Below are positions 18,054-25,552 of a stretch of 50,266 bases of DNA, piece by piece. Made by a program: the position numbers and the translations under genes. Where the stretch lies: the NCBI GenBank assembly GCA_903874975.1, contig CAIQUL010000075.1:1-50266 (forward strand). The letters run 5' to 3'. Under the pieces are notes generated by a model. It ran no database searches. It was not told the DNA's origin and saw only the letters and a list, made by a program, of their open reading frames with translations. This DNA comes from an uncultured Chthoniobacter sp. (GTDB lineage Bacteria > Verrucomicrobiota > Verrucomicrobiia > Chthoniobacterales > Chthoniobacteraceae). Within the stretch, counting starts at the first letter, position 1, and each line of letters opens with the position of its first letter.

Positions 18054-18412
18054 GCGGCCAAGCGTGATGCGGGAGAATACGTTCGCGCACCGGGGTTGCA
18101 AGCGGAGGGAGTCCGTGGATAGCGACTTCGCGCTGGAGCCGGATCCCGACCGAGACAGCGCACCGCACCGCGCTGGCGTTGCCTAGTGCGCCAGTCCTCG
18201 GGCGCTCTCGGGGTGCGCACGGCCCGGCGCCGACCGTGAGTTCACCGAGGGCGGCAGCGATGGGCGGGATTGGCAGGTCGCGGTGGTCGCCACCCACGCC
18301 GTCGCCTGGAGGGTGGACGGTGCAGTCTGTGAGTTGAAGGTGGTGACCATTCGCCCGGCGGATACGTAGCCCGGGGCCGTGCTCCACAAACCGCCCGGGC
18401 GCTTTCGGGTCG
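18054..18412. other. Intergenic stretch with possible degraded coding sequence
   Basis: No intact gene is visible. On the plus strand a stop-free segment from about 18196 to 18395 ends in text that looks coding (TEGGSDGRDWQVAVVATHAV, then AWRVDGAVCELKVVTIRPAD). It has no start codon and is bounded by TAG stops. It may be a relic of a lost gene, and I do not recognise the family. The first 80 bases are the likely promoter region of the DUF697 gene. Confidence 0.35.
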
Positions 18413-18706
18413 TTACCCTTTCCCCGCCAGCCATCCGCGGTCCGGCGCGGCATACGGGCGGAAGGTTTCGAGGGTGCCTTCGTGCTCGTTGTAAAAGAGG
18501 GCGCGGTGGAGGCCGAGGTTGCTGGCTTTGGGGGAGTCGATGAGGCTGGCGGAGTCGTGGGCGCTCATCTGGAAAACGACGCGCCTGGCAAATTCCGTGA
18601 GCGCTTTGCGGCTCATGCCGCGGCCCACGTTGTTGCAGGTATCGACGCTGACGAGCAGGTGCAGGCCGTGGCTGCTGCCCTCGGTGAGGACCGCGCCGAG
18701 CGGCGC
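18413..18706 (-). pseudogene. C-terminal remnant of an FtsK/SpoIIIE-type ATPase
   Basis: The last 97 or so codons of this frame resemble the end of PVC/actinobacterial FtsK-SpoIIIE-like ATPases: LGAVLTEGSSHGLHLLVSVD, ALTEFARRVVFQMSAHDSAS, LIDSPKASNLGLHRALFYNE and LETFRPY. Everything upstream, including the Walker motifs, is missing. The homology stops near 18706, beside a REP-like GGAGTGCGGCGGCTCGCC stretch, and the frame beyond is compositionally different. A 91-bp part of this remnant is duplicated exactly at 20961-21051. It is probably non-functional. Confidence 0.7.
18493..18583. repeat. 91-bp perfect direct repeat, copy 1
   Basis: The 91 bases from AAAAGAGGGCGCGG to GAAAACGACGCG are identical to 20961-21051. 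This copy lies inside the FtsK-type remnant. The two copies flank the DUF885 gene in the same orientation. Confidence 0.95.
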
Positions 18707-18707
18707 C

Positions 18708-18735
18708 GGCGTTTTGGAGTGCGGCGGCTCGCCCA
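18708..18735. repeat. Half of a REP-like GC-rich palindrome
   Basis: GTTTTGGAGTGCGGCGGCTC followed by GCC resembles one arm of GC-rich palindromes that are dispersed in verrucomicrobial genomes, with a CAAAGCGGCGGC-type opposite arm. The opposite arm is not recognisable here. It marks the point where the FtsK-type remnant ends. Confidence 0.35.
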
Positions 18736-18812
18736 CCCGCCGACCCCCGCTGCTCCCTCCCGCCGCCCGTTCAAACGCTCCGGGAGAGATCCGCCCCCTC
18801 GCAGGACCCAAG

Positions 18813-20720
18813 TCACGGGTGCCGGAACTTCTCTGCGAAGCGCCAGTTCGTCTTATAATCGCGCGTCACCGGGACATCGGAGATCTCGATGCGCACCATC
18901 TCCACCGGGATGCGGTGCCCGCGAAGGATTCGGTCGTGGAAGTCTCTGGTCGTCATTTTCCCCGATTTTACCAGCTCGCGGTGGAGGACATAAAACTGCA
19001 TGGCGCCCAGCATGTAGGCGCTTTGGTAGAGCGTGGGCGTGCCCGGCGAGAGAGACCGCCGCACTTCGCCCTCGGCGTGGGTGCGCTCGTGGCCGACGAC
19101 ATCCACCAGCATGTCCACGCACGCCTGCGGCGTCATCTCCCCGAGGTGGTAGCCGAGGGAGAAGATGATCCGGGCGCATCGGTGCATGCGCCAAAAGAGG
19201 AAGCCCATCTTGTCCTCCGGGGACTTTGCGAATCCGTGGTCCCACAGCAGCAGTTCCCAATACAGCGCCCAGCCCTCGCCCCAGAAGACAGTCGCGTAGG
19301 GCGCGCGATGCGTGTTGTAGCGCGTGGTCATAAAGTCCTGCAAGTGGTGGCCGGGAATCAGTTCGTGGTGGACCGTGGCCGCAGAAAAGTGCGGATTGTT
19401 TCCCCGCATGCTCATCAGCTTGTCGGAGTGGTCCATCTCGTCGTTCGGGTAGGAGACGCTGATGGTCGAGCCCCCGGTGAAGAACGGGTTGTGGCGCTGG
19501 CGGCCCGCCGACATCATCCCGACGCGCCAACTGTCCTTGGCGAGTTGCGGGATGGTTACGAGATCGTGTTTCTCAAGGTACGCGATGGCCTCAAGGGCGA
19601 GGCGCCGGATGACGGCTGGCTGCTGGCCCGGCGGGACGTGGAGCGTCTTGACGTGTTCGAGCGCCTTGGCCGGATCATCGAAGCCCAGTTCCTTCGCGAC
19701 CTTCCGCTGCTCCTGCCGGCACCACTCCAGTTCGCGCTTGCCGAGGTCCACGAGTTCCGCGGCGGTGTAGGGGATCATCTCCTCGTGCAGGAGCTCGGCC
19801 AGGCGCTTGGCACCGACCGGCGATCCGTGGTGCTCGGCACTGAATCCCACCGCCTCCGGTTGCTCCCGGTGGGCCTGCTCTCCGCCGGACCCCCGGTTGC
19901 CCGGCGACGGCTTGAGCTGCTCCTTGCTTTCGGGTCTCGGCCGGCCTGTCCGGACATAGGGATCGCGGCTGAAAGCGTCGGCGTAAAACCCGATCGATGC
20001 GGCCAGCCGTTTGCTCGGGGCCGCCATCCACCAGGTAAACACAGGTTCGTAGCCTCGATAGAAGTTGAACCACTCTTCGACCAGCTTTTGGAGTTCGCGC
20101 GACGCATCTTCGGCGGTCTTCAGGACGTCCTCCGGGATGCGCTCCCCGCGTTCTTCGCCGCTTCCCGCGAGTGAGGCTTCGACGACGCTGAGCACCTTCC
20201 CTCGTTCCTCGACGATGCGGCGGGAGAGGGCCTCCAGTTCCGGCGCCAGCTTTTGAATGTCATAGGACTCGAGAGCCCGTTTTCGATACTCGAGGGCGAT
20301 GACTTCCCGGGCAAAGGGAACCAGCTTCCAAGCCCTGCGCAGGCGGTCCGCCTCTTGGGCGAAATTCGCCTGGTCGCGATCCAGCCGACGGCGAAAGAGG
20401 AGGTAATCGACCTTGCCCGAACGGTCCATCTTGTCGAAATCCATGTTCTTGAGCGTCTGCTGCCAATCCGCGTAGAACTTTTCGAGGCGGGTGATGCGCT
20501 CCGGTTCGATCCTTGATGGAAAGCAGCGCTCGAAGGTTTCCCGGTCCCGCGGGTAGCGGTCGAGGAGGTCGCGAAAACCGTTGGCGTGCGCCCTGACGAC
20601 CTCCGTGGCGTCAACGACTTCGGATCGCGGTCCGTTCGTCGAGACCTGAGCGCGGGCGCTTGGCGCCAAGGGCAAGAAGACCGCAAGAGTGAAAACGAAT
20701 ATCTGACGATTTTTGGCCAT
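18813..20720 (-). CDS. DUF885 family secreted protein (putative metallopeptidase-like)
   Basis: The 635-residue protein starts MAKNRQIFVFTLAVFLPLAP with a signal peptide ending near ARAQ, so it is exported or a periplasmic protein. The DUF885 core is clear: HHELIPGHHLQDF at about residues 451-463 (an HE-x4-HH arrangement suggesting metal binding), EGWALYWELLLWDHGF near 478, and the tail motif VVGHERTHAEGEVRR. Some members of this family are peptidases or have been annotated as X-Pro dipeptidyl enzymes. The activity here is unproven. Residues 255-290 are a Pro/Gly/Glu-rich insertion with little structure. The gene stands alone on the minus strand between the two copies of the 91-bp repeat. Confidence 0.85.
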   Translation of the reverse strand: MAKNRQIFVFTLAVFLPLAPSARAQVSTNGPRSEVVDATEVVRAHANGFRDLLDRYPRDRETFERCFPSRIEPERITRLEKFYADWQQTLKNMDFDKMDRSGKVDYLLFRRRLDRDQANFAQEADRLRRAWKLVPFAREVIALEYRKRALESYDIQKLAPELEALSRRIVEERGKVLSVVEASLAGSGEERGERIPEDVLKTAEDASRELQKLVEEWFNFYRGYEPVFTWWMAAPSKRLAASIGFYADAFSRDPYVRTGRPRPESKEQLKPSPGNRGSGGEQAHREQPEAVGFSAEHHGSPVGAKRLAELLHEEMIPYTAAELVDLGKRELEWCRQEQRKVAKELGFDDPAKALEHVKTLHVPPGQQPAVIRRLALEAIAYLEKHDLVTIPQLAKDSWRVGMMSAGRQRHNPFFTGGSTISVSYPNDEMDHSDKLMSMRGNNPHFSAATVHHELIPGHHLQDFMTTRYNTHRAPYATVFWGEGWALYWELLLWDHGFAKSPEDKMGFLFWRMHRCARIIFSLGYHLGEMTPQACVDMLVDVVGHERTHAEGEVRRSLSPGTPTLYQSAYMLGAMQFYVLHRELVKSGKMTTRDFHDRILRGHRIPVEMVRIEISDVPVTRDYKTNWRFAEKFRHP

Positions 20721-20884
20721 GGTTGTGGGACTAAGAGTCGGGCAGGGGAAATCCTGCGCCGGTCAGGTTGATGGCGGAGCACGCGACAAGTCGACTACGA
20801 ACCTCCCCACCCAGATGCAGCGAAACAAGCTCAGGGCAGGCCCCCAACTGCGCGAGCGCTCCACGGCAAGCGTCCGAAGTCAGA
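20721..20884. other. Intergenic DNA upstream of the DUF885 gene
   Basis: This stretch should contain the DUF885 promoter, which reads leftward, but no convincing -35/-10 pair stands out. No gene is supported. It runs into the RAYT-like tail at about 20885. Confidence 0.4.
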
Positions 20885-20960
20885 CCCCCTCACTCCCCGA
20901 CGCCCGTCCCCGTTCTGACCGTTTCCGCTGCGCCGGACGCGCAAGCAAATTCCTAGCAGC
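20885..20960 (+). mobile_element. 3' tail of a RAYT-type transposase element (remnant)
   Basis: The sequence contains TCAGACCCCCTCACTCC and ends in AAATTCCTAGCAGC (20947-20960). Translated, the end reads VPVLTVSAAPDAQANS before the stop. This matches in layout the end VLTVPGAAGVKVNS of the RAYT remnant at 41574-42161, which ends in the same AAATTCCTAGCAGC. Only the last few dozen bases are present. The 91-bp FtsK fragment begins at the very next base. Confidence 0.55.
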
Positions 20961-21051
20961 AAAAGAGGGCGCGGTGGAGGCCGAGGTTGCTGGCTTTGGG
21001 GGAGTCGATGAGGCTGGCGGAGTCGTGGGCGCTCATCTGGAAAACGACGCG
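20961..21051 (-). pseudogene. 91-bp perfect direct repeat, copy 2 (FtsK-type fragment)
   Basis: This is an exact copy of 18493-18583. It encodes on the minus strand RVVFQMSAHDSASLIDSPKA plus SNLGLHRALF, about 30 residues of the FtsK-type remnant. Its left edge abuts the RAYT-type tail. To its right, plus-strand sequence reads DLPIALAKWDDYVKGVLDRV and stops at 21135, another unrecognised relic of coding sequence. Confidence 0.85.
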
Positions 21052-21172
21052 ACTGACCTGCCGATCGCGCTGGCGAAATGGGATGACTACGTGAAAGGGG
21101 TGCTGGACCGCGTGGAGCGCACCGGGGGAACTTGACTTGGCGATGTCGGAGTGGCGTGCGTAAGCAGGCGAC

Positions 21173-21373
21173 ATGAGGACGCTAAATCCGAAAGCCGAAT
21201 ACATCGTGAAGAACGGCAAACCGACTGCGGTCATCATGCCGATCGCCGAATACGAGGAGTTGCTGGAGGATTTGCACGATCTCGGGGTGATCGCGCGCCG
21301 CAAGCACGAGCCGACGATCCCGCTGGCCGAGGTGAAGCGCCGGCTGAAGACGAATGCCGCATTACGCCGTTAG
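21173..21373 (+). CDS. Type II antitoxin, Phd/YefM-like
   Basis: The 66-residue protein begins MRTLNPKAEYIVKNGKPTAV, followed by IMPIAEYEELLEDLHDL. This is the usual Phd/YefM or RelB-like pattern in which an N-terminal DNA-binding part ends in the (E)YE-LLE helix. The C-terminal tail (ARRKHEPTIPLAEVKRRLK) would wrap around the toxin. The frame overlaps the start of the toxin gene by 20 bases, typical of a coupled toxin-antitoxin operon in which the antitoxin represses its own promoter. The antitoxin is intact while the toxin is frameshifted. Confidence 0.82.
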   Translation: MRTLNPKAEYIVKNGKPTAVIMPIAEYEELLEDLHDLGVIARRKHEPTIPLAEVKRRLKTNAALRR

Positions 21374-21615
21374 TTTTCGCCGCTCGGCGGAAAAGGAACT
21401 GCGCAGGCTCGACGCGACCGTGCATCGCCGGGTCCTGCGCGCGATCGCCGGACTCGTCGCAGGAACCGCGTCCGCCGGGTTGCCGCAAACTCGTGGGCGG
21501 CGAAGCTGCGTTTCGCATCCGTATCGGGGACTACCGGGTGATCTACACCGTGGATGATGCCATCCTCATCGTGGCCATCGAAAGCGTCCGCCACCGCCGC
21601 GAAGTTTACCGCTGA
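21354..21615 (+). pseudogene. RelE/ParE-type toxin with a frameshift
   Basis: The gene starts MPHYAVSFRRSAEKELRRLD with the RelE/ParE N-terminal strand and helix. After about AIAGLVA (near 21463) the homology moves to another frame, which continues EPRPPGCRKLVGGEAAFRIR, then IGDYRVIYTVDDAILIVAIE and ends SVRHRREVYR. The total length of 262 bases is 3 x 87 + 1, so one extra base in the GCAGGAA stretch at about 21459-21465 explains it. Restored, the protein would be about 86 residues, normal for an mRNA interferase or gyrase-poisoning toxin. In the unrepaired reading the product stops after 67 residues without the conserved C-terminal half. A sequencing error cannot be excluded. Confidence 0.78.
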
Positions 21616-21736
21616 CCCCACCGCACGGCTCTTCCTGGCGAACACTCCTGGCAGGAATTTGGGAAGGGGAGCGTTTGTGGGCAGCACTTACTGCGAGGGA
21701 TTTGTCACCGCCCCGCATCCCCGCTACGCTCGCGCC

Positions 21737-22285
21737 ATGACCACCGCCGAATCTCTCGACCCGCAACTCCCCATGAGCGCGCTGCTCCAGCGCTATCCCG
21801 GCGCGCAACGGGCGCTCTTCCGCCGCTACCACATCGGCGGCTGCGCGAGCTGCGGTTTTCAGCCCACCGAGACGCTGGCGGAAGTTTGCGCGCGCAATGA
21901 AAACCTGCCCGTCGGGGAGGTCGTGGCCCACATCCTCGCGAGCCACGAGGAGGACGAGAAAATCCTGATCTCGCCCGCCGACCTCGCCGCGGCGCTGAAG
22001 GCCGACCCGGCGGCGAAGCTCATCGACATCCGCACGCGCGAGGAGTTCGACGCCGTCCACATCGGGGGCGCGATCTTTTTCTCCCAGGAGCTGATGCAGG
22101 AAATCCTCGTCCGCTGGGACCGCGCGGCGCTCCTCGCGCTGATCGACCACACCGGCGCGCGGAGCATGGACGCGGCGGCGTATTTCGCCGGGCACGGCTT
22201 TGGCAACGTGCGCGCCGTGCGCGGCGGGATTGACGCGTGGAGTCAGGAAGTGGACCCCGCGCTGGCGCGTTACGAACTGGAATGA
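21737..22285 (+). CDS. Rhodanese-fold protein with N-terminal CxxC domain, catalytic Cys absent
   Basis: The 182-residue protein has two parts. Residues 1-75 resemble the small DUF1858-like redox-disulfide domain, with GGCASCGFQ giving C36 and C39. Residues 76-182 are a rhodanese fold (LIDIRTREEFDAVHIGGAIF and GFGNVRAVRGGIDAW). At the active-site loop, where CRxGxRS is expected, the sequence reads LIDHTGARS, so aspartate 137 replaces the sulfur-carrying cysteine. It should not be an ordinary sulfurtransferase. A binding or regulatory role, or redox chemistry through the N-terminal pair, is more likely. The ATG at 21737 is chosen; the open frame further upstream belongs to toxin DNA. It lies 68 bp before hisD on the same strand. 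Confidence 0.82.
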   Translation: MTTAESLDPQLPMSALLQRYPGAQRALFRRYHIGGCASCGFQPTETLAEVCARNENLPVGEVVAHILASHEEDEKILISPADLAAALKADPAAKLIDIRTREEFDAVHIGGAIFFSQELMQEILVRWDRAALLALIDHTGARSMDAAAYFAGHGFGNVRAVRGGIDAWSQEVDPALARYELE

Positions 22286-22353
22286 GGGCGTCCGGCGGGC
22301 AGGATTCGGCCTTGGCAAAATGTGGCGCGGGTCAATAGAACGACGGCCCTGCC

Positions 22354-23622
22354 ATGCGTATTCTCCGCCACTCCGATGCCGATTTTTCCACCACGCTCGC
22401 CGCGCTGAAACGCCACGCGGAGGCGCATCCACAGGTGCGCGACACGGTGGCGAAAGTGCTGCAGGCCGTGCGGACGGAAGGGGACGCGGCGCTGCTGGAA
22501 TTCACCGAGCGTTTCGGCGGACCGCGGCTGACGGCGAAACAACTGCGGGTGACCGGGCGGGCCAAGGTGGCCACGGCCACGAAGGACGCACTGGCGACCG
22601 CGCGGGCCAACGTGCTCGCTTTCGCCCGCAAGAGTCTGCGCGAAAGCTGGACGATGAAAAACGCGCAGGGCGGGGCGGTGGGCGAGCGCTTCGATCCGTT
22701 CCGGCGCGTGGGCATTTATGTGCCGGGCGGGACGGCTCCGCTCGTCTCGACGGCGGTGATGACGGTGACGCTGGCCGCGGCGGCGGGGGTGCCGGAGATC
22801 GTCGTCACCACGCCGAGCGGGCCGGATGGCAAGGTGAATGACGCGCTGTTGTTCGCGCTGGAGTTTTGCGGTGCCACGGAGATCTACCGCACGGGCGGCG
22901 CGCAGGCGGTGGCGGCGCTGGCCTACGGCACGAAGACGATCGCGCCGGTGCAGAAAATCTTCGGTCCGGGCAATGCCTACGTGGTGGAGGCAAAGCGGCA
23001 GGTCTTTGGACAGGTGGCCATCGACCTCCTGCCGGGGCCGAGCGAGATCCTCGTCCTCGCCGACGCCAGCGCGAACCCCGTGTGGATCGCCGCCGACCTG
23101 CTCGCGCAGGCCGAGCACGGGAAGGGGAGCGCGATCCTTTTCGTGACGAACTCCGCGAAGCTGCTCAAGGCCGTGGAGGCGCAGATCGCCGCGCAACTCG
23201 CGACCCTTTCCCGGCAGGAGCATCTCGCCGGAGTGCTGGCCGGCGACTGCGCGCTGATCCTGGTGAAAACGCTGCGCGAGGCCGTGGCCATCGCCAATGA
23301 CTTTGCGCCGGAGCACGTCTCGGTGGTGACGAAGGAGGACGAAAAGATCGCCGCGCAGCTCTCCAGTTCGGGCGCGATTTTTCTCGGCGGTTACTCGCCG
23401 GTGGCGGCGGGCGATTTCCTCGCGGGCCCGAGCCACACGCTGCCCACGGGCGGCGCGGGCCGCAGTTTTCCCGGCCTGACGGTGGACATGTTTCAGCGGC
23501 GGACGAGCATCGTGCAACTCAGCGCGCAGGCGCTGCGGAAGTCCGTGCCGACGATCTTGAAGTTCAGCGAGATCGAAGGACTCGATGCGCACGGGCGGAG
23601 CGCCGCGATCCGCTTCGAGTAA
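22354..23622 (+). CDS. hisD: Histidinol dehydrogenase
   Basis: The enzyme carries out the last two steps of histidine synthesis, oxidising L-histidinol to L-histidine with two NAD+. The 422-residue product is of normal length. Expected zinc ligands are present: Q252 and H255 in LAQAEHGKG, D354 in GDFLAGPSHTLPTGG, and the C-terminal histidine in DAHGRSAAIRF. The catalytic glutamate-histidine pair is E320-H321 in FAPEHVSVV. VGIYVPGGTAPL and IFGPGNAYVVEAKRQVFG are family signatures. No other his genes are nearby. It is followed by tRNA-Ala. Confidence 0.96.
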   Translation: MRILRHSDADFSTTLAALKRHAEAHPQVRDTVAKVLQAVRTEGDAALLEFTERFGGPRLTAKQLRVTGRAKVATATKDALATARANVLAFARKSLRESWTMKNAQGGAVGERFDPFRRVGIYVPGGTAPLVSTAVMTVTLAAAAGVPEIVVTTPSGPDGKVNDALLFALEFCGATEIYRTGGAQAVAALAYGTKTIAPVQKIFGPGNAYVVEAKRQVFGQVAIDLLPGPSEILVLADASANPVWIAADLLAQAEHGKGSAILFVTNSAKLLKAVEAQIAAQLATLSRQEHLAGVLAGDCALILVKTLREAVAIANDFAPEHVSVVTKEDEKIAAQLSSSGAIFLGGYSPVAAGDFLAGPSHTLPTGGAGRSFPGLTVDMFQRRTSIVQLSAQALRKSVPTILKFSEIEGLDAHGRSAAIRFE

Positions 23623-23703
23623 CGCGGCGCGGGGCGGAAAGGGGGCTGCGAAAAAGCGCTTGCAATCACGGGCCGGGCCACGCACTTTCCGCGCCTCGCA
23701 AAC

Positions 23704-23776
23704 GGGGAGTTAGCTCAGTTGGTAGAGCGCCGCAATGGCATTGCGGAGGTCAGGGGTTCGATCCCCCTACTCTCCA
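23704..23776 (+). tRNA. tRNA-Ala (anticodon GGC)
   Basis: The cloverleaf is complete in 73 bases. The acceptor stem GGGGAGT pairs with ACTCTCC and includes the G3:U70 wobble that identifies alanine tRNAs. The D arm contains TAGCTCAGTTGGTAGAGC. The anticodon stem CCGCA/TGCGG holds the loop ATGGCAT with anticodon GGC. The T arm is AGGGG-TTCGATC-CCCCT, and the discriminator base is A. The 3' CCA is not encoded and must be added after transcription. Confidence 0.97.
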
Positions 23777-23847
23777 TTTCTCCCCTCCAAGATTTCGCTT
23801 TCCTTGGAGAGCCGTTCGGCTTGGATGCGCGCTCGCCCGCACTTCTC

Positions 23848-24999
23848 ATGTTCTCCTTTTTCGCCTCGAAGCACGTCAAACAAGGTCGCCAGTTTGTGAA
23901 AGACGCGCGCAAGCTGCTGGCCTACAAGCGCGATCTCTGGAGCGCGGCGCAGGTCGCCGACTTCGAGGCCGGAATCAAGCGGCTGGAGCTGGCGTGCGGA
24001 GCCCGGGGAAAGGACGAGGTCGAGGCGGCGGTCAAGGCGCTCGACGAAACGTGCGGGAGGTTTCTCCCGCCGCCGAAGGACGCGGGCTGGCGGGAAAACT
24101 GTGAAGTTTTCCTCGTGGCGATCGTGGTGGCGCTGGGGGTGCGGACGTATTTTCTCCAGCCGTTCACGATCCCGACCGGCTCGATGTGGCCGACGCTCAA
24201 CGGCATCATTGGGCATCCGACAACGACCGAACCGCCGAACTTCGCCGTGCAGGTATTCGATCAGGCGGTTCGCGGACGCGGGTGGATCAATACGGTGGCG
24301 AACGACGATGAAACGGTCATCGAGATGAAGGAGGAGCCACGCTTTCGCATTTTCTCTTACGCCAAGGTGCAGACGGACAAAAACACTTACCTGATTCACG
24401 CCCCGGCACGGACCTTGGCCGAGGGATTCGGCGTGTATCCGGGGAAACTGTTCAAAAAAGGGGAGCCCATCGCGCGCGGGTATGTCGAGACGGGCGATCA
24501 CGTATTCGTGGATAAGTTCACCTACCATTTCCGCACTCCGCGGCGGGCGGACGTGTTTGTTTTCAACACGCAGAAAATCGCCAAGATGGGCAATCTCGGC
24601 CTGCCTCCCAAAGATCCGTCGCAGTTTTATATCAAGCGGCTGGTGGGCACGCCGGGTGATGAACTGCGCATCGCCCCGCCCGAGTTGTTCATCAATGGCG
24701 CGCGGGCCACGGGCCCGGAGTTTGCGCGGGTGATGGCTGCCCAGGACGGCTACCGCGGCTATTCCAACGTGGCGAACCACAACCATCCGAATGGCACGGT
24801 AACGCAGCGACCGATGGATCTCCTGAACAACCCGGAAGCCACGGTCAGCGTGCCGGAGAAGCGCTACTGGGCGCAGGGCGACAATAGCTATTACAGTTCC
24901 GACAGCCGCGATTGGGGGACGGTGCCACAGGAAAATATCATGGGTCGCGGCGTGTTTGTTTATTGGCCGTTCGGAGCCCATTGGGGGCGGATCAAGTGA
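23848..24999 (+). CDS. lepB: Signal peptidase I
   Basis: This inner-membrane serine protease removes signal peptides from exported proteins on the periplasmic side. The 383-residue protein has an unusual 85-residue charged N-terminal region before its membrane helix (VFLVAIVVALGVRTYFLQPF). The catalytic serine is S112 in FTIPTGSMWPTL. The catalytic lysine is K263 in FYIKRLVGTPGDELRI. The GDNSYYSSDSRDWGTVP box is near the C-terminus. A large insertion lies between the serine and lysine boxes (residues 125-250). The ATG at 23848 is preferred; the open frame begins inside the tRNA gene. Many neighbouring exported proteins would be its substrates. Confidence 0.95.
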   Translation: MFSFFASKHVKQGRQFVKDARKLLAYKRDLWSAAQVADFEAGIKRLELACGARGKDEVEAAVKALDETCGRFLPPPKDAGWRENCEVFLVAIVVALGVRTYFLQPFTIPTGSMWPTLNGIIGHPTTTEPPNFAVQVFDQAVRGRGWINTVANDDETVIEMKEEPRFRIFSYAKVQTDKNTYLIHAPARTLAEGFGVYPGKLFKKGEPIARGYVETGDHVFVDKFTYHFRTPRRADVFVFNTQKIAKMGNLGLPPKDPSQFYIKRLVGTPGDELRIAPPELFINGARATGPEFARVMAAQDGYRGYSNVANHNHPNGTVTQRPMDLLNNPEATVSVPEKRYWAQGDNSYYSSDSRDWGTVPQENIMGRGVFVYWPFGAHWGRIK

Positions 25000-25006
25000 A
25001 GGCGGA

Positions 25007-25122
25007 AGGTGGAAGGATGCAGGATGAAGACCCGGCGCCAGCAGGGATGACATCTGCTGCACCAGTGGCGCCCTTCTCCCTCGCGATCCTGCCCGAGTTC
25101 CCCTTCATCCTTCATCCTTCAA
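25007..25122. repeat. Inverted repeat of GGATGAAG / CTTCATCC units
   Basis: GGAAGGATGCAGGATGAAG at about 25010-25028 can pair imperfectly with TTCATCCTTCATCCTT at 25104-25119. The same TTCATCCTTCATCCTT occurs at 15832-15847 just before prfA. It lies between lepB and the next gene and may be a dispersed hairpin repeat. Confidence 0.5.
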
Positions 25123-25140
25123 CCCGCATCCTTTCCCCAC

Positions 25141-25533
25141 ATGGCCCGCCGCGCTAGCTCCTCCGCCCACCCTGTCTGGATCTTCATCGCCGCGGGCATC
25201 GTGCTCGCGGCGCTGGGCGGGGGATACGTGATTTTTGGCAAAGCCAGCGATCCCTACCGGACGATGACCGCACTGCCGGTCGCGGACTATTTGGAAAACT
25301 CGAACAGCCTCCGGGGCAACGAATACAAACTCGACGGGACGATCTCGAAGTCGCTGGAGTATTCGTCCGTGCATGGGCGGCTTTTTTCCGTGGAGGTGGG
25401 CAACGATCTGCTCCCCATTTTGGTGCCGCCGCAGTTCAAAGAGGTGAACATCGAGCGCGGGCAGCGGTTCGTTTTCAAAATCGAAGTCGGCGACAAGGGC
25501 ATCCTAAAAGCTAAGGATTTGAAAAAAATCTAA
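25141..25533 (+). CDS. Small single-pass membrane protein, function unknown
   Basis: The 130-residue protein has one N-terminal membrane helix (VWIFIAAGIVLAALGGGYVI, residues 12-31) and a beta-rich outer part. That part runs from NSLRGNEYKLDGTISKSLEY through GRLFSVEVGNDLLPILVPPQ to RGQRFVFKIEVGDKGILKA. This resembles a single OB-fold-like domain anchored to the membrane, but I cannot assign a family. It is followed after 19 bp by the next gene on the same strand, and probably shares a transcript with it. Confidence 0.7.
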   Translation: MARRASSSAHPVWIFIAAGIVLAALGGGYVIFGKASDPYRTMTALPVADYLENSNSLRGNEYKLDGTISKSLEYSSVHGRLFSVEVGNDLLPILVPPQFKEVNIERGQRFVFKIEVGDKGILKAKDLKKI

Positions 25534-25552
25534 TGCTGCTACCCTTCCGGTC

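Noticed and set aside
15460-18453. 997-codon minus-strand open frame over rpmE and prfA
   Set aside because: It overlaps two certain genes and several unrelated regions. The translation is compositional noise.
21151-21353. Longer start for the toxin frame, reading upstream through the antitoxin
   Set aside because: The upstream part is the antitoxin gene in another frame. RelE-type similarity starts at 21354 and shifts frame internally.
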